From NCBI RefSeq assembly GCF_000244975.1, contig NZ_CM001440.1, positions 4,882,325 to 4,946,324 of the forward strand: DNA of 64,000 nt, read 5' to 3'. The notes under the pieces are model-generated. The model was not told where the DNA came from. It saw only the letters and a list, made by a program, of their open reading frames with translations, and made no database searches. The stretch is from Saccharomonospora cyanea NA-134. Its GTDB lineage: Bacteria > Actinomycetota > Actinomycetes > Mycobacteriales > Pseudonocardiaceae. Position numbers and translations under genes: made by a program. This document shows, in pieces, positions 1 through 7,733 of this stretch. How positions within the stretch are numbered: the first letter of the stretch is position 1; the number at the start of each line of letters is the position of its first letter.

Positions 1-111
1 CTGGCGTGGCCGAAGGCCGGGCAGCGGGACGCGTGTCTCGACTCCCTACTGGCCGACGGACTGGTGGAACAGACCGCCGACGGGCGGTTCGCCCTGCCTG
101 GCGAGCATTGA
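1..111 (+). CDS. mutY: C-terminal end of probable A/G-specific adenine glycosylase (partial)
   Basis: Only the last 36 codons are present, open from the left edge to a TGA at 109-111. The peptide has the pattern WPKAGQR...LLADGLVE...GRFALPG, which resembles the C-terminal tail of actinobacterial MutY/HhH-GPD glycosylases. MutY removes adenine mispaired with 8-oxoguanine in base-excision repair. The catalytic HhH and iron-sulfur regions lie outside the window, so the call rests on this tail plus the position of mutY upstream of an amidase and hydrolase in mycobacteria, recalled from memory. It could be another winged-helix-ended protein. Confidence 0.45.
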   Translation: MAWPKAGQRDACLDSLLADGLVEQTADGRFALPGEH

Positions 112-171
112 CAAGGTAACCGGGGCAGTTGGCAAGATCCTCACCTCACGCGCCTGCGAGGGAGAGATCAC

Positions 172-1101
172 ATGGCCGAGAAGCCCGTCATCGATCGTCG
201 CACGTTGTTGGTGGGCGGCGGACTCGCCGTCACCGCGCTGGGTACCGCCCTGACCGTTCCCGCCCAGGCCTCCCCACGCCCACGTCCGGTGGAGGCCCCG
301 AACATGTACGGCACCGCCGTCTGGGGCGCCCGCCCACCCCGGGAACCCATCACCCTGCTGAACCACAAGCCGACCTACATCGTCGTCCACCACACCGTGG
401 AGCCGGGCAACACCGACGACTACTCGCTCGACCGCGCGTTCGCGATCTCGCGGAGCATCCAGAACTTCCACATGGACTCGCGAGGTTGGATCGACACCGG
501 TCAGCAGTTCACGATCAGCCGCGGCGGCTTCATCACGGAGGGCAGGCACCGCAGCATCGAGGCGCTGCGAGGCGGAACACAGCACGTGCTGGGCGCCAAC
601 GTCGCCAACCACAACAGCGAGATCGTCGGTATCGAGAACGAGGGCCTCTACATGGAGGTCGACGTGCCGGAGACACTGTGGCTCTCGCTCGTCGCGCTGG
701 TGTCGTACATGGCCTCGCAGTACGGCGTGAGCCCGGAGCTCATCCGGGGGCATCGCGACTTCAACGCCACCGCCTGCCCGGGCGACGTCCTGTACGCCCG
801 GCTGCCGGAGTTGCGGCAGGCCGTGGCCGACCGTCTCGGCGTGACGTTCCGCCAACCCGAACCGACGCCACTGCTGCGACCCGGCGACACAGGTGACGAC
901 GTGCGCCTCGCACAGCAACGGCTGCGGGCACGCGGCTACGACGTGGCCGTCGACGGCGTGTTCGGCGACGAGACCCGCGACGCGGTGGCGGCGTTCGCCG
1001 CGAGCAACGGCCTGAGCGAACCGACCTGCCAGGCGTGCGCCCGGGCCGACGAGCGCGGCTACCTCGGCGCCGACGTGTGGGAGCGCCTGGCACCCCGGTG
1101 A
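172..1101 (+). CDS. Secreted N-acetylmuramoyl-L-alanine amidase (PGRP type) with peptidoglycan-binding domain
   Basis: Predicted 309-residue peptidoglycan hydrolase that cleaves the lactyl-Ala bond between glycan and stem peptide. The N-terminus has a twin-arginine-like signal (DRRTLLVGGGLAV, about residues 8-20) ending in AQA, suggesting Tat export. The amidase_2/PGRP domain spans about 45-215, with zinc-ligand histidines in VVHHT (71-75) and GHRDF (193-197) followed by CPGD. A peptidoglycan_binding_1 domain follows at about 235-282 (LRPGDTGDDVRLAQQRL). A GGGAGAG-type ribosome site (gagggagag) precedes the ATG. It matches Rv3594 in domain type and position relative to mutY. The substrate is certain only at family level. 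Confidence 0.9.
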   Translation: MAEKPVIDRRTLLVGGGLAVTALGTALTVPAQASPRPRPVEAPNMYGTAVWGARPPREPITLLNHKPTYIVVHHTVEPGNTDDYSLDRAFAISRSIQNFHMDSRGWIDTGQQFTISRGGFITEGRHRSIEALRGGTQHVLGANVANHNSEIVGIENEGLYMEVDVPETLWLSLVALVSYMASQYGVSPELIRGHRDFNATACPGDVLYARLPELRQAVADRLGVTFRQPEPTPLLRPGDTGDDVRLAQQRLRARGYDVAVDGVFGDETRDAVAAFAASNGLSEPTCQACARADERGYLGADVWERLAPR

Positions 1102-1223
1102 CGACGCGCGTGGCCGGGTTGCCGGACGGCGGCCCGGCCACGCGCCGGCGCGAGAAGCTCCCCGGTTTCCTCGCACCCGAGCAGGTACGTGACACCAGAT
1201 CGGAATATTGCTATCCTGCGCCC

Positions 1224-1240
1224 AGTTAATACCATTAACT
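1224..1240. promoter_or_regulatory. Palindromic operator, probable TetR site
   Basis: Perfect inverted repeat AGTTAAT-ACC-ATTAACT in a locally AT-rich stretch 61 bp before the membrane-protein start at 1302. A near copy (GTTAAT-AGT-CTTAAC, then TAA in both) sits at 3020-3034 in front of the TetR gene. Sharing between a regulator promoter and a neighbour promoter is typical of autoregulated TetR systems. Binding by that TetR is inferred. Confidence 0.6.
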
Positions 1241-1301
1241 AAGTAGCTGCCATTTATGGTGAACCGCTGTTCAGGCGGATCGGCCATCTGGGGAGGGCAG
1301 A

Positions 1302-2195
1302 ATGGACCCGTTGACACTCGCCGGTCAGGCAGTCTCCTTCCTGTGCGGATACCTGACCCAGGTGGCTTCCGGGGTGGTGCAGCGGACGCAGGACTCCGCC
1401 GCCGAAGCGCTGTACGGCATGATCGCGACCCGGCTGCGGCAGACAGCCTTCGGAGACCGAGCACTGCGGCGACTCGAGACCGCCCCCGGGGACAACCAGG
1501 CCGCGAGCGAAGCACAACGAACGCTCGCTCAGGAGGTGCAGTCCGATCCGGCCTTCGCGGCAGATCTGGGCCGAGCCGTGCAGAACGTGTGGTCCGCGCA
1601 GGGCGGCGTTTCACAGTCGACCTTCGAACAGGGCAACACCACCGTGTCAGGCGCGACCATGAGGAAATCCGTCATCGCCGGTGGCAACGTCGACCAGTCA
1701 CGACGGCAGACGAGGATTTCCTTCGGCGGTTGGACCGCCATTGCCGCCATCCTCCTGCTGGGCGGAACGGGCTCGGTCGTCGCCATCAGCACCGGTTCCG
1801 GAGGGGTCGACACCAGCTCGATCGGCGACGCACCCGGCGAGGAAGGTGCCAGAGAGACCGCCATGGCGTTCGTCGAATCCATGAGATCTTCCGACGCGGA
1901 ACTGTTCTGTGATCTCCTGCACTCCGAGATAGTAGGCAACCTCGAAGTCCACTTCGGACGTCCATGTCCGGAAACCGTTCCCGTCATCCTGGACCGGATA
2001 ACGCCGGAGATGAAAGAAGAAGCCAAGCAAGCACAAGTCTTGTCAGTGACGATGGAATCCCAGAGCCGCGCCGTCGTGGTCGTAGGCATCGACAACACCG
2101 AAGAAGGGTCCGCCGAGCTGAGACTTCGCCGCGACTTCGATCGTTGGCGTGTGGATCTTTCGCGAGACACGAGCAACAGCTTTGGGTTTCCGTGA
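1302..2195 (+). CDS. Membrane protein with N-terminal helical domain, beta-repeat/RHIM-like motif and extracytoplasmic domain
   Basis: 297 residues of unknown function. The first ~100 residues are helical and start MDPLTLAGQAV, a layout I associate with N-terminal adaptor-like modules of multidomain actinomycete proteins. Residues about 111-130 read NTTVSGATMRKSVIAGGNV, a two-strand repeat (N-x-x-V-S-G ... V-I-A-G-G) resembling beta-solenoid or RHIM-like amyloid motifs. One membrane helix follows (about 142-163), then an outside domain of ~130 residues with two cysteines (FCDLL and GRPCPE) like DUF4878/lumazine-type folds. Start ATG has upstream ggggaggg. The TetR-type operator at 1224-1240 suggests inducible expression, and the TetR gene converges with it. 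The amyloid reading is tentative. Confidence 0.75.
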   Translation: MDPLTLAGQAVSFLCGYLTQVASGVVQRTQDSAAEALYGMIATRLRQTAFGDRALRRLETAPGDNQAASEAQRTLAQEVQSDPAFAADLGRAVQNVWSAQGGVSQSTFEQGNTTVSGATMRKSVIAGGNVDQSRRQTRISFGGWTAIAAILLLGGTGSVVAISTGSGGVDTSSIGDAPGEEGARETAMAFVESMRSSDAELFCDLLHSEIVGNLEVHFGRPCPETVPVILDRITPEMKEEAKQAQVLSVTMESQSRAVVVVGIDNTEEGSAELRLRRDFDRWRVDLSRDTSNSFGFP

Positions 2196-2219
2196 GCCGG
2201 AGCAGCCACCGAGCGAGCT

Positions 2220-2942
2220 TCACGCTCCGGGCGGAACGTACTCGATGCCGAGCAGTTCGCAGATCCCCTGGCACATGCGCTCGTGCATGGGGGTCATGTC
2301 GGTGAACGTCGCGCTCATGAAGCCGAAGACGTCGAAGGAGATGGAAGCGTAGATACGCGACCAGCATTCGATGAACACGAGGATCGCGCCGAGCGGCATC
2401 GACTGCAGATGGACCACGGTGCGGTAGTCGTCCAACTGCTTCCGCAGCGAGGGCTCCAACTCGCTGTCCGAGGGCACGTCGAACGGCTGTTGCCGCCACA
2501 GCCGGAGGTACCGTTCACCGAACGCGCCGCCGACCTCGGCGTTCCAGGACTTGGCTATGGCTCGGTGTATGTGCCCGGCAGTGGGCGACGGGGTGCCGAA
2601 AACGAATCCGTACTCCGCTCGGTTCCTCGCCGCCCAGGACGGAAAGGCCCTGATCATCGCGATGATCTGCCGGTCGGGACGGTCGTCGGGGTGCGCCGCG
2701 GCGGCGGTCCCGAGTTCACCCACGAGTTCGGCGATCAGATCGTCGGCCAGGGCGAGCAGGAGATCGTCGCGACTGCCGTAGTAGCGGTAGATCGCAGGCG
2801 GGGTGATTCCGACTTCCCGGGCGATGGCCGCGAGCGTGACCGCGTCGAGGCCACCCGACACCAGAAGCCGTCGAGCAGTGCGCCGCAGATCGCGGTCGAG
2901 CGCCGCACGCAACCGGGCTCGTCGATTCGTCGAAGCCGTCAC
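2220..2942 (-). CDS. TetR family transcriptional regulator
   Basis: About 240 residues. The N-terminal helix-turn-helix is clear (RTARRLLVSGGLDAVTLAAI...VGITPPAIYRYYGSRDDLL), followed by a helical ligand domain of the type seen in TetR proteins with a WHG-like C-terminus. I chose the GTG at 2942 (VTASTNRR) because GGAGG lies just upstream at 2947-2951. In-frame GTG 2993 or ATG 2987 would add a glycine-rich leader without a ribosome site but could serve a leaderless mRNA. The palindrome at 3020-3034 in its promoter and the copy at 1224-1240 suggest autoregulation and control of the convergent membrane-protein gene. The ligand is unknown. Confidence 0.88.
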   Translation of the reverse strand: MTASTNRRARLRAALDRDLRRTARRLLVSGGLDAVTLAAIAREVGITPPAIYRYYGSRDDLLLALADDLIAELVGELGTAAAAHPDDRPDRQIIAMIRAFPSWAARNRAEYGFVFGTPSPTAGHIHRAIAKSWNAEVGGAFGERYLRLWRQQPFDVPSDSELEPSLRKQLDDYRTVVHLQSMPLGAILVFIECWSRIYASISFDVFGFMSATFTDMTPMHERMCQGICELLGIEYVPPGA

Positions 2943-3019
2943 CACACCTCCACCGCCACCCACAGCATACGCGAATACCAGTGACATCAGCACAGCATTC
3001 TGTTACGATCTCCACACTG

Positions 3020-3034
3020 GTTAATAGTCTTAAC
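3020..3034. promoter_or_regulatory. Operator in front of the TetR gene
   Basis: GTTAAT-AGT-CTTAAC inverted repeat (one mismatch), followed by TAA as in the 1224-1240 site; the two sites agree at 15 of 18 positions including the flank. It lies 27-80 bp upstream of the possible TetR starts, where a repressor would block its own promoter. Confidence 0.6.
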
Positions 3035-3172
3035 TAAAGAATACCCCTTTCGCGGCAGGGGCATTATCGCCGCGCGAACGCTTGCCGTGTTTCTCTTCCG
3101 CGGCAGTGTGAAACCTCGATGACGTCGACTGTGCTGGGGGTCGGCCGGGGCACGGCTTCCCGGCCGGCGTGA

Positions 3173-3200
3173 CCGGGCCACGCTGAGGGGGGTGGCCCGG
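3173..3200 (-). terminator. Hairpin terminator after alpha/beta hydrolase
   Basis: CCGGGCCAC and GTGGCCCGG form a perfect 9-bp stem with a 10-nt loop, 38 bp past the hydrolase stop. There is no T-tract, as is common in high-GC actinomycetes. Confidence 0.5.
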
Positions 3201-3237
3201 CCACGCATAGCTCCCTTTTCGAGTAACCACACCGGAG

Positions 3238-4014
3238 TCAGGGGCGCGCGATTCCGGACAGGAACGCCTCGACAGCTCCCCGGTAGACCTCCGGCTGGTC
3301 GTGGTGCACGACGTGGCCCGCATCGGCCACCACGATGTGCCGCCCGTTCCGTGCACGTTTCGCCATCTCGGCCTGCTGCCCCGCCGGCATGCTCGTGCGT
3401 TCGGCCTCGATCACGAGCATCGGGCAGCGCACCGCCTCGAGGTAGGACCAGTAGTCCCGCTGACCCCATTCCGTGGCGATGACGTACAGGTCCTCCAGGT
3501 CCGCGATCAGGTGGTAGCCGTCGTCGCGTTCCTCCACGCACTCGACGAAGTAGTCGCCCAGGCTGCCGAAGAACTCCGACACGTGCGCCAGCGAGCGGAA
3601 CGGCACCGGCCACGACTCGAAGTAGGCGCGCCAGACGTCCACGGTGTCGCCCCGCCGGTCAACGGCCATGTCCTCCGTCACGACACCGGCCGCCAGTTCC
3701 GGGCGCATCGCGGCCGCCACCCACGCGTGCAACCCGCCCATGGAGTGCCCGACGAGCACGGCAGGCCCCTCGTCCAGGTCCTCCACCAGGTTCACGACGT
3801 CCTCGGCGAACTCCTCGGTGGTCCACGAACCCCGGCGACGCGCCCGGCCGTGTCCCCTGGCGTCGAGGCCCACGACGTGACCGTGGGCGGTGAGCCACTG
3901 CGCCACCGACCACCACGTCGTCGCCCGCCCCATGAGACCGTGCAACAGGACTATCGGCCGCCCATGCCCACCGAAATCGACAACGCTCGACGCCAGCGAA
4001 GATCGAACGGGCAT
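3238..4014 (-). CDS. Alpha/beta hydrolase
   Basis: 258 residues with a complete alpha/beta-hydrolase signature: oxyanion-hole HGLMG near residue 25, nucleophile elbow GHSMGG near 90, and a C-terminal catalytic-His segment DAGHVVHHDQP. The substrate is not evident; relatives include esterases, haloperoxidase-like and epoxide-hydrolase-like enzymes. It is transcribed divergently from the M1 peptidase gene with only 12 bp between starts, so the two promoters must overlap neighbouring coding DNA or be very compact. In M. tuberculosis a similar hydrolase (Rv3591c) also lies beside mhuD. Confidence 0.9.
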   Translation of the reverse strand: MPVRSSLASSVVDFGGHGRPIVLLHGLMGRATTWWSVAQWLTAHGHVVGLDARGHGRARRRGSWTTEEFAEDVVNLVEDLDEGPAVLVGHSMGGLHAWVAAAMRPELAAGVVTEDMAVDRRGDTVDVWRAYFESWPVPFRSLAHVSEFFGSLGDYFVECVEERDDGYHLIADLEDLYVIATEWGQRDYWSYLEAVRCPMLVIEAERTSMPAGQQAEMAKRARNGRHIVVADAGHVVHHDQPEVYRGAVEAFLSGIARP

Positions 4015-4026
4015 TAGGCTCCTCTC

Positions 4027-5454
4027 ATGGTCGACCGCCGCGCCTGGATGGCGTCACTGTGCGGGCTCGCCTGCATCGTAGCCGCCTGCACCTCCCCCCA
4101 AGATCCATCCGAGCCCGCCCCCGCACCGACCCACGGGGCGGCGGGAATCGGCGACGAGTACTACCCGGAGGCGGGCAACGGCGGCTACGACGTCGACCAC
4201 TACGAGGTCGGCGTCCGCTACGTCCCGGACAGTCACCAGCTCACGGGAGACACGACCGTCACCGCACACGCCACCCAGCGGCTCTCCCGGTTCAACCTCG
4301 ACCTACGCGGCTTCGCGGTCTCCTCGGTGGAGGTCGACGGCAGGAAGGCGGAGTTCACGCGAGAGGGCGACACCGAACTCGTGATCACCCCCTCCGCGCC
4401 GGTGGCCGAGGGCAGCGTGTTCACCACCCGGGTGCGCTACGAGGGCAAGCCCGTCTCCGCGGACCTGGGTCAGCTCGGCGGCAACGGCTGGTACCGCAGC
4501 CCCTCGGGCGGTGCGTTCGTGTTCGGCGAACCCCAGTCGGCGTCGTACTGGTACCCCGTCAACGAACACCCGCGCGACAAGGCCACCTTCTCCGTCACCG
4601 CCACCGTGCCGAAGGGCTGGACGGCCGTGTCCGTCGGCACAGGCGGCGAACCCACCACGAAGGGCGGCTGGACCACCACGACCTGGAGTGAGTCCGACCC
4701 GGTGGCGAGCTACCTCACCATGTTCGCGGTGGACAGGTTCGACGTGGAGACGAGCACACTCGAAGACGGCACACCGGTGCGCAACGTCTTCGCCCCCGGC
4801 GCCGACGACGCCCGCGACGAGGCCGCACGCACCGAAGAGATCGTCGAGTACCTGGCGAGCCGGTTCGGCGACTACCCGGCGAGCACGGCGGGCGGCGTCT
4901 ACCTCGACAACGCGACCGGGTTCGCCCTGGAGACCCAGGGAACGCCGACCTACCCGAGCGGCCCGAACGTCGAGCTGCTCGTGCACGAGATCGCACACCA
5001 GTGGTACGGCAACTCGGTGTCGGTGCACTCGTGGGCCGACATCTGCCTCAACGAGTGCTTCGCCAGCTACGCCACCTGGCTGTGGGCCGAGGACAAGGAG
5101 GGCGCAGACCTCGACGCGTTCTACCGGCAGCGGGTCGAGGCGATGCGCGGCAACCACGACTTCTGGTCACAGCCCCTCTACGACATGGGAGCGGGCAACG
5201 AGTTCGACGCCGTGTACGTGAAGGGGCCGCTCGCCGTGCACGCACTGCGCCTCCGCGTCGGCGACGAGGCGTTCGACCGGCTGCTGCGCGAGTGGCCTGC
5301 CGAGCACGCGAACGGCAACGCGAGCTGGGAGGACTTCGAGAAGTTCGCCGAACGGGTGTCGGGCCAGGAGCTGGACGAGTTCTTCCGGGCCTGGTTCCGC
5401 GGCACCGAAGCACCCGGCGACGAACATCTGTATCCGGAGCCACCCCGCCGCTGA
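4027..5454 (+). CDS. M1 family zinc aminopeptidase, predicted lipoprotein
   Basis: 475 residues. An N-terminal signal with lipobox IVAAC (Cys 21) predicts a lipid-anchored extracytoplasmic enzyme. The gluzincin motif HEIAH is at 320-324 with the third zinc ligand Glu in LNECF at 343, the HEXXH-X18-E spacing of the M1 family. The exopeptidase GAMEN element is replaced by FALETQG (about 299-305), as in many bacterial M1 members. The protein is shorter than full aminopeptidase N and lacks the large C-terminal helical domain. It should trim N-terminal residues from peptides outside the membrane. The ATG follows tggtcctctc without a strong ribosome site, and the gene is divergent from the hydrolase. 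Confidence 0.9.
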   Translation: MVDRRAWMASLCGLACIVAACTSPQDPSEPAPAPTHGAAGIGDEYYPEAGNGGYDVDHYEVGVRYVPDSHQLTGDTTVTAHATQRLSRFNLDLRGFAVSSVEVDGRKAEFTREGDTELVITPSAPVAEGSVFTTRVRYEGKPVSADLGQLGGNGWYRSPSGGAFVFGEPQSASYWYPVNEHPRDKATFSVTATVPKGWTAVSVGTGGEPTTKGGWTTTTWSESDPVASYLTMFAVDRFDVETSTLEDGTPVRNVFAPGADDARDEAARTEEIVEYLASRFGDYPASTAGGVYLDNATGFALETQGTPTYPSGPNVELLVHEIAHQWYGNSVSVHSWADICLNECFASYATWLWAEDKEGADLDAFYRQRVEAMRGNHDFWSQPLYDMGAGNEFDAVYVKGPLAVHALRLRVGDEAFDRLLREWPAEHANGNASWEDFEKFAERVSGQELDEFFRAWFRGTEAPGDEHLYPEPPRR

Positions 5455-5492
5455 GCAGCGCACGCCCGCCCTCTCCGACTACCGTGTCCGAT

Positions 5493-5801
5493 ATGGCAGT
5501 CGTAAAGATCAACGCGATCTCCGTTCCCGAAGGTGCCGGCCCGGAGCTCGAGAAGCGGTTCGCGGCCCGGTTGCACGCCGTCGACAACCAGCCCGGATTC
5601 CTGGGGTTCGAGTTGCTGCGCCCGGTGTCCGGAGACGACCGCTACTTCGTCTACACGAAGTGGGAGTCCGAGGAGCACTACCAGGCATGGGCGGGCGGCG
5701 CCGCGAAGGAGGCGCACTCCGGGGAACGCGGCAAGCCCGTGGCCACCGGCGCGAACCTGCTGGAGTTCGAGGTCGTGCAGAGTTCCGGCCCCGCGTCGTA
5801 G
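5493..5801 (+). CDS. mhuD: MhuD-type heme-degrading monooxygenase
   Basis: 102-residue ABM-fold protein almost collinear with M. tuberculosis MhuD (Rv3592). The residues known to matter there are kept at identical positions: Asn7 (VVKINAI), Trp66 (YQAW) and His75, the heme ligand (KEAH). MhuD opens heme to mycobilin and iron without releasing CO, so this protein should recover iron from heme. Start ATG 5493 gives the conserved MAVVKINAI N-terminus. The stop codon TAG is followed immediately by the ATG of the sirtuin gene, implying translational coupling. No iron box was seen directly upstream. Confidence 0.92.
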   Translation: MAVVKINAISVPEGAGPELEKRFAARLHAVDNQPGFLGFELLRPVSGDDRYFVYTKWESEEHYQAWAGGAAKEAHSGERGKPVATGANLLEFEVVQSSGPAS

Positions 5802-6617
5802 ATGCGTGACGAGTACCGGCGCGCGGCCGAGCTGATCTCCTCGGCCGACGCGCTGCTCGTGTGCGCGGGCGCGGGCATGGGCGTGGATTCGGGACTACCG
5901 GACTTCCGAGGTGACGAGGGGTTCTGGCGCGCCTACCCGCCGTACGCCCGGCTGGGACTGCGATTCACCGAACTCGCCGATCCCGAGCACTTCGCCGACG
6001 ACCCCGAGTTGGCGTGGGGCTTCTACGGACACCGCCTGAACCTCTACCGCGAGACCCGGCCGCACCCCGGGTTCTCCGTCCTGCTGAAGTGGGGCGGGAA
6101 CAAGCCCGGCGGTGTCCACGTGTTCACCTCGAACGTCGACGGCCAGTTCCAGCGTGCCGGGTTCACCGACGTGGCGGAGGTGCACGGCTCGATCCACCAC
6201 CTCCAGTGCCTCGCGCACTGCGGCGCCGGGATCTGGCCTGCCGACGACGTCGAGGTGGCCGTCGATCCGGACACCATGCGCGCCCGCGCTCCACTGCCGT
6301 CCTGCCCACACTGCGGCTCGCTCGCTCGCCCGAACATTCTCATGTTCGGCGACTACGACTGGCTCGCGCACCGCTCCCAGCGGCAACTCGACACGTTCAC
6401 GGCGTGGCGCAGGCGCAGTCGCTCGCTCGTGGTCGTGGAACTCGGAGCAGGGCTGGCTGTGCCTACGGTGCGCAGACAGGCCGAACTCGCGAGCGCGGCG
6501 AACGGCGCCCTCGTACGCATCAACCCGAGGGAACCACGAATACGCCACGACCGTGGCGTTTCCCTGCCCGTCGGCGCGTTGGAAGCGCTCACCGCTCTCG
6601 ACGAGCTGGTGAGCTGA
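5802..6617 (+). CDS. Sir2 family NAD-dependent protein deacylase
   Basis: 271 residues with the sirtuin NAD-binding core: GAGMGVDSGLPDFRG near residue 26, TSNVDGQFQRAGF near 108 and the catalytic-His segment VHGSIHHLQC near 127. Zinc-type cysteine pairs are present (C-x3-C in LQCLAHC and C-x2-C in CPHC). It lacks the usual NiD form of the substrate motif (NVD here, as in class U/macro-like bacterial sirtuins). ATG 5802 directly abuts the mhuD stop, so the two are one transcription unit. What it deacylates is unknown; linkage to heme degradation is unusual. Confidence 0.9.
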   Translation: MRDEYRRAAELISSADALLVCAGAGMGVDSGLPDFRGDEGFWRAYPPYARLGLRFTELADPEHFADDPELAWGFYGHRLNLYRETRPHPGFSVLLKWGGNKPGGVHVFTSNVDGQFQRAGFTDVAEVHGSIHHLQCLAHCGAGIWPADDVEVAVDPDTMRARAPLPSCPHCGSLARPNILMFGDYDWLAHRSQRQLDTFTAWRRRSRSLVVVELGAGLAVPTVRRQAELASAANGALVRINPREPRIRHDRGVSLPVGALEALTALDELVS

Positions 6618-6618
6618 C

Positions 6619-7629
6619 TCAGGCGTTCGCGGCCCGCTCCGGCAGCCGCAACGTCGCCACCACCGCACGGTGATCGCTGGCGGCCACGTCGACCGCCGCG
6701 AAGTCCAACACGGCCACCGACTCGTCGACGAGCACGTGGTCGAGGGTCACCGGAGGCCCCAGGCGTCGCCGGGGCCATGTCGTCACCAGCGCCTCGCCCG
6801 TGCTCTCCGCCGCGTCGACGTAACCCGCGTCGAGCAGTTCCCGGAACGCGGCATGGTCGAGTGTGGCGTTGAAGTCGCCCGCCAGGACCCGCACGGCACC
6901 GGTCGGGTCGGCGGGCGGCAACCCGGCGAGATCCGATCGCCACCGCGTCGCATCGGTCACGGGCGGAAGGGCGTGTACGGCCACGATCTCCACCGCCGTG
7001 CCCCCGGGAAGCCGTATCCGGGCACTCGGTTGCGCGAACAGCGACGGGCCGGCGAGATCGAGTTCTTCCAGCGGGTACCGCGAGGCGATCCCGGAACCCA
7101 CGCCCGCCCCGGCCGGATACGCCACGATGTGGGGCAGAGCGTCACGCAGCCCGGCGTCCTCCAGAGCGGAGTACGCCGACTCGTCGAACTCCAGCAACGT
7201 CAGGACGTCGATCCGGCGTTCGCGCACGAGTTCCACGACGGCCTCGGGATCGGCCCCACCGAAGTACAGGTTGAGAGCGGCCACCCGCAGCACCGCACCG
7301 CCTGCCTCGGGCTGGGAATCGGCGAGGACCCTCGGCACGAGGGGTACGGCGAGCGCCACGGCCAGCACCGCCGACAGCACCGCGACGCCACGACGTCGCA
7401 GCACCGACGCGACCAACGTCAGCCCGACCGCAGCCGGCACGACATACGGCGTCAGAGCCAGCGCCGCCGCGGTGTAGTGGTTGCCGTCGTGACCGAACAC
7501 GCCCGACACGACCAACCGGAGCACCGCGAACGCGGCGACCCCCACCAACGCGGCCACCACCAGCGCCGACATCACCCTGGCCGACGGCCGCCTCGCTCCC
7601 GGGCCGCTCCCCCGAGCTTCCGTGCTCAC
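6619..7629 (-). CDS. Membrane-anchored endonuclease/exonuclease/phosphatase family protein
   Basis: 336 residues from GTG 7629 (VSTEARG), chosen because an upstream extension has no hydrophobic or conserved content. Three membrane helices fill about the first 105 residues; an EEP-fold catalytic domain follows outside, with AALNLYFGG, LLEFDE, VVAVHALPP, GDFNATLDHAAF and a C-terminal SDHRAVVATL, which carry the Asn, Glu, Asp and His residues of the family. Such proteins act as phosphodiesterases or nucleases on the cell surface; the substrate is not predictable. It is convergent with the sirtuin gene (1 bp between stops). Confidence 0.88.
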   Translation of the reverse strand: MSTEARGSGPGARRPSARVMSALVVAALVGVAAFAVLRLVVSGVFGHDGNHYTAAALALTPYVVPAAVGLTLVASVLRRRGVAVLSAVLAVALAVPLVPRVLADSQPEAGGAVLRVAALNLYFGGADPEAVVELVRERRIDVLTLLEFDESAYSALEDAGLRDALPHIVAYPAGAGVGSGIASRYPLEELDLAGPSLFAQPSARIRLPGGTAVEIVAVHALPPVTDATRWRSDLAGLPPADPTGAVRVLAGDFNATLDHAAFRELLDAGYVDAAESTGEALVTTWPRRRLGPPVTLDHVLVDESVAVLDFAAVDVAASDHRAVVATLRLPERAANA

Positions 7630-7733
7630 CACCGCACCAGCCTGCCAGAAGGAGAAGCACGGCATCCGGCCCCTGCGCGCCGGGGACGTTCGCAGTAGTT
7701 TCGGTCTCCCCGACCACTGGCAGGAGGACACTG

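Noticed and set aside
2994..3172. Small gene between tetR and the hydrolase
   Set aside because: No frame with a ribosome site and family signal; the interval is explained by the operator and a terminator.
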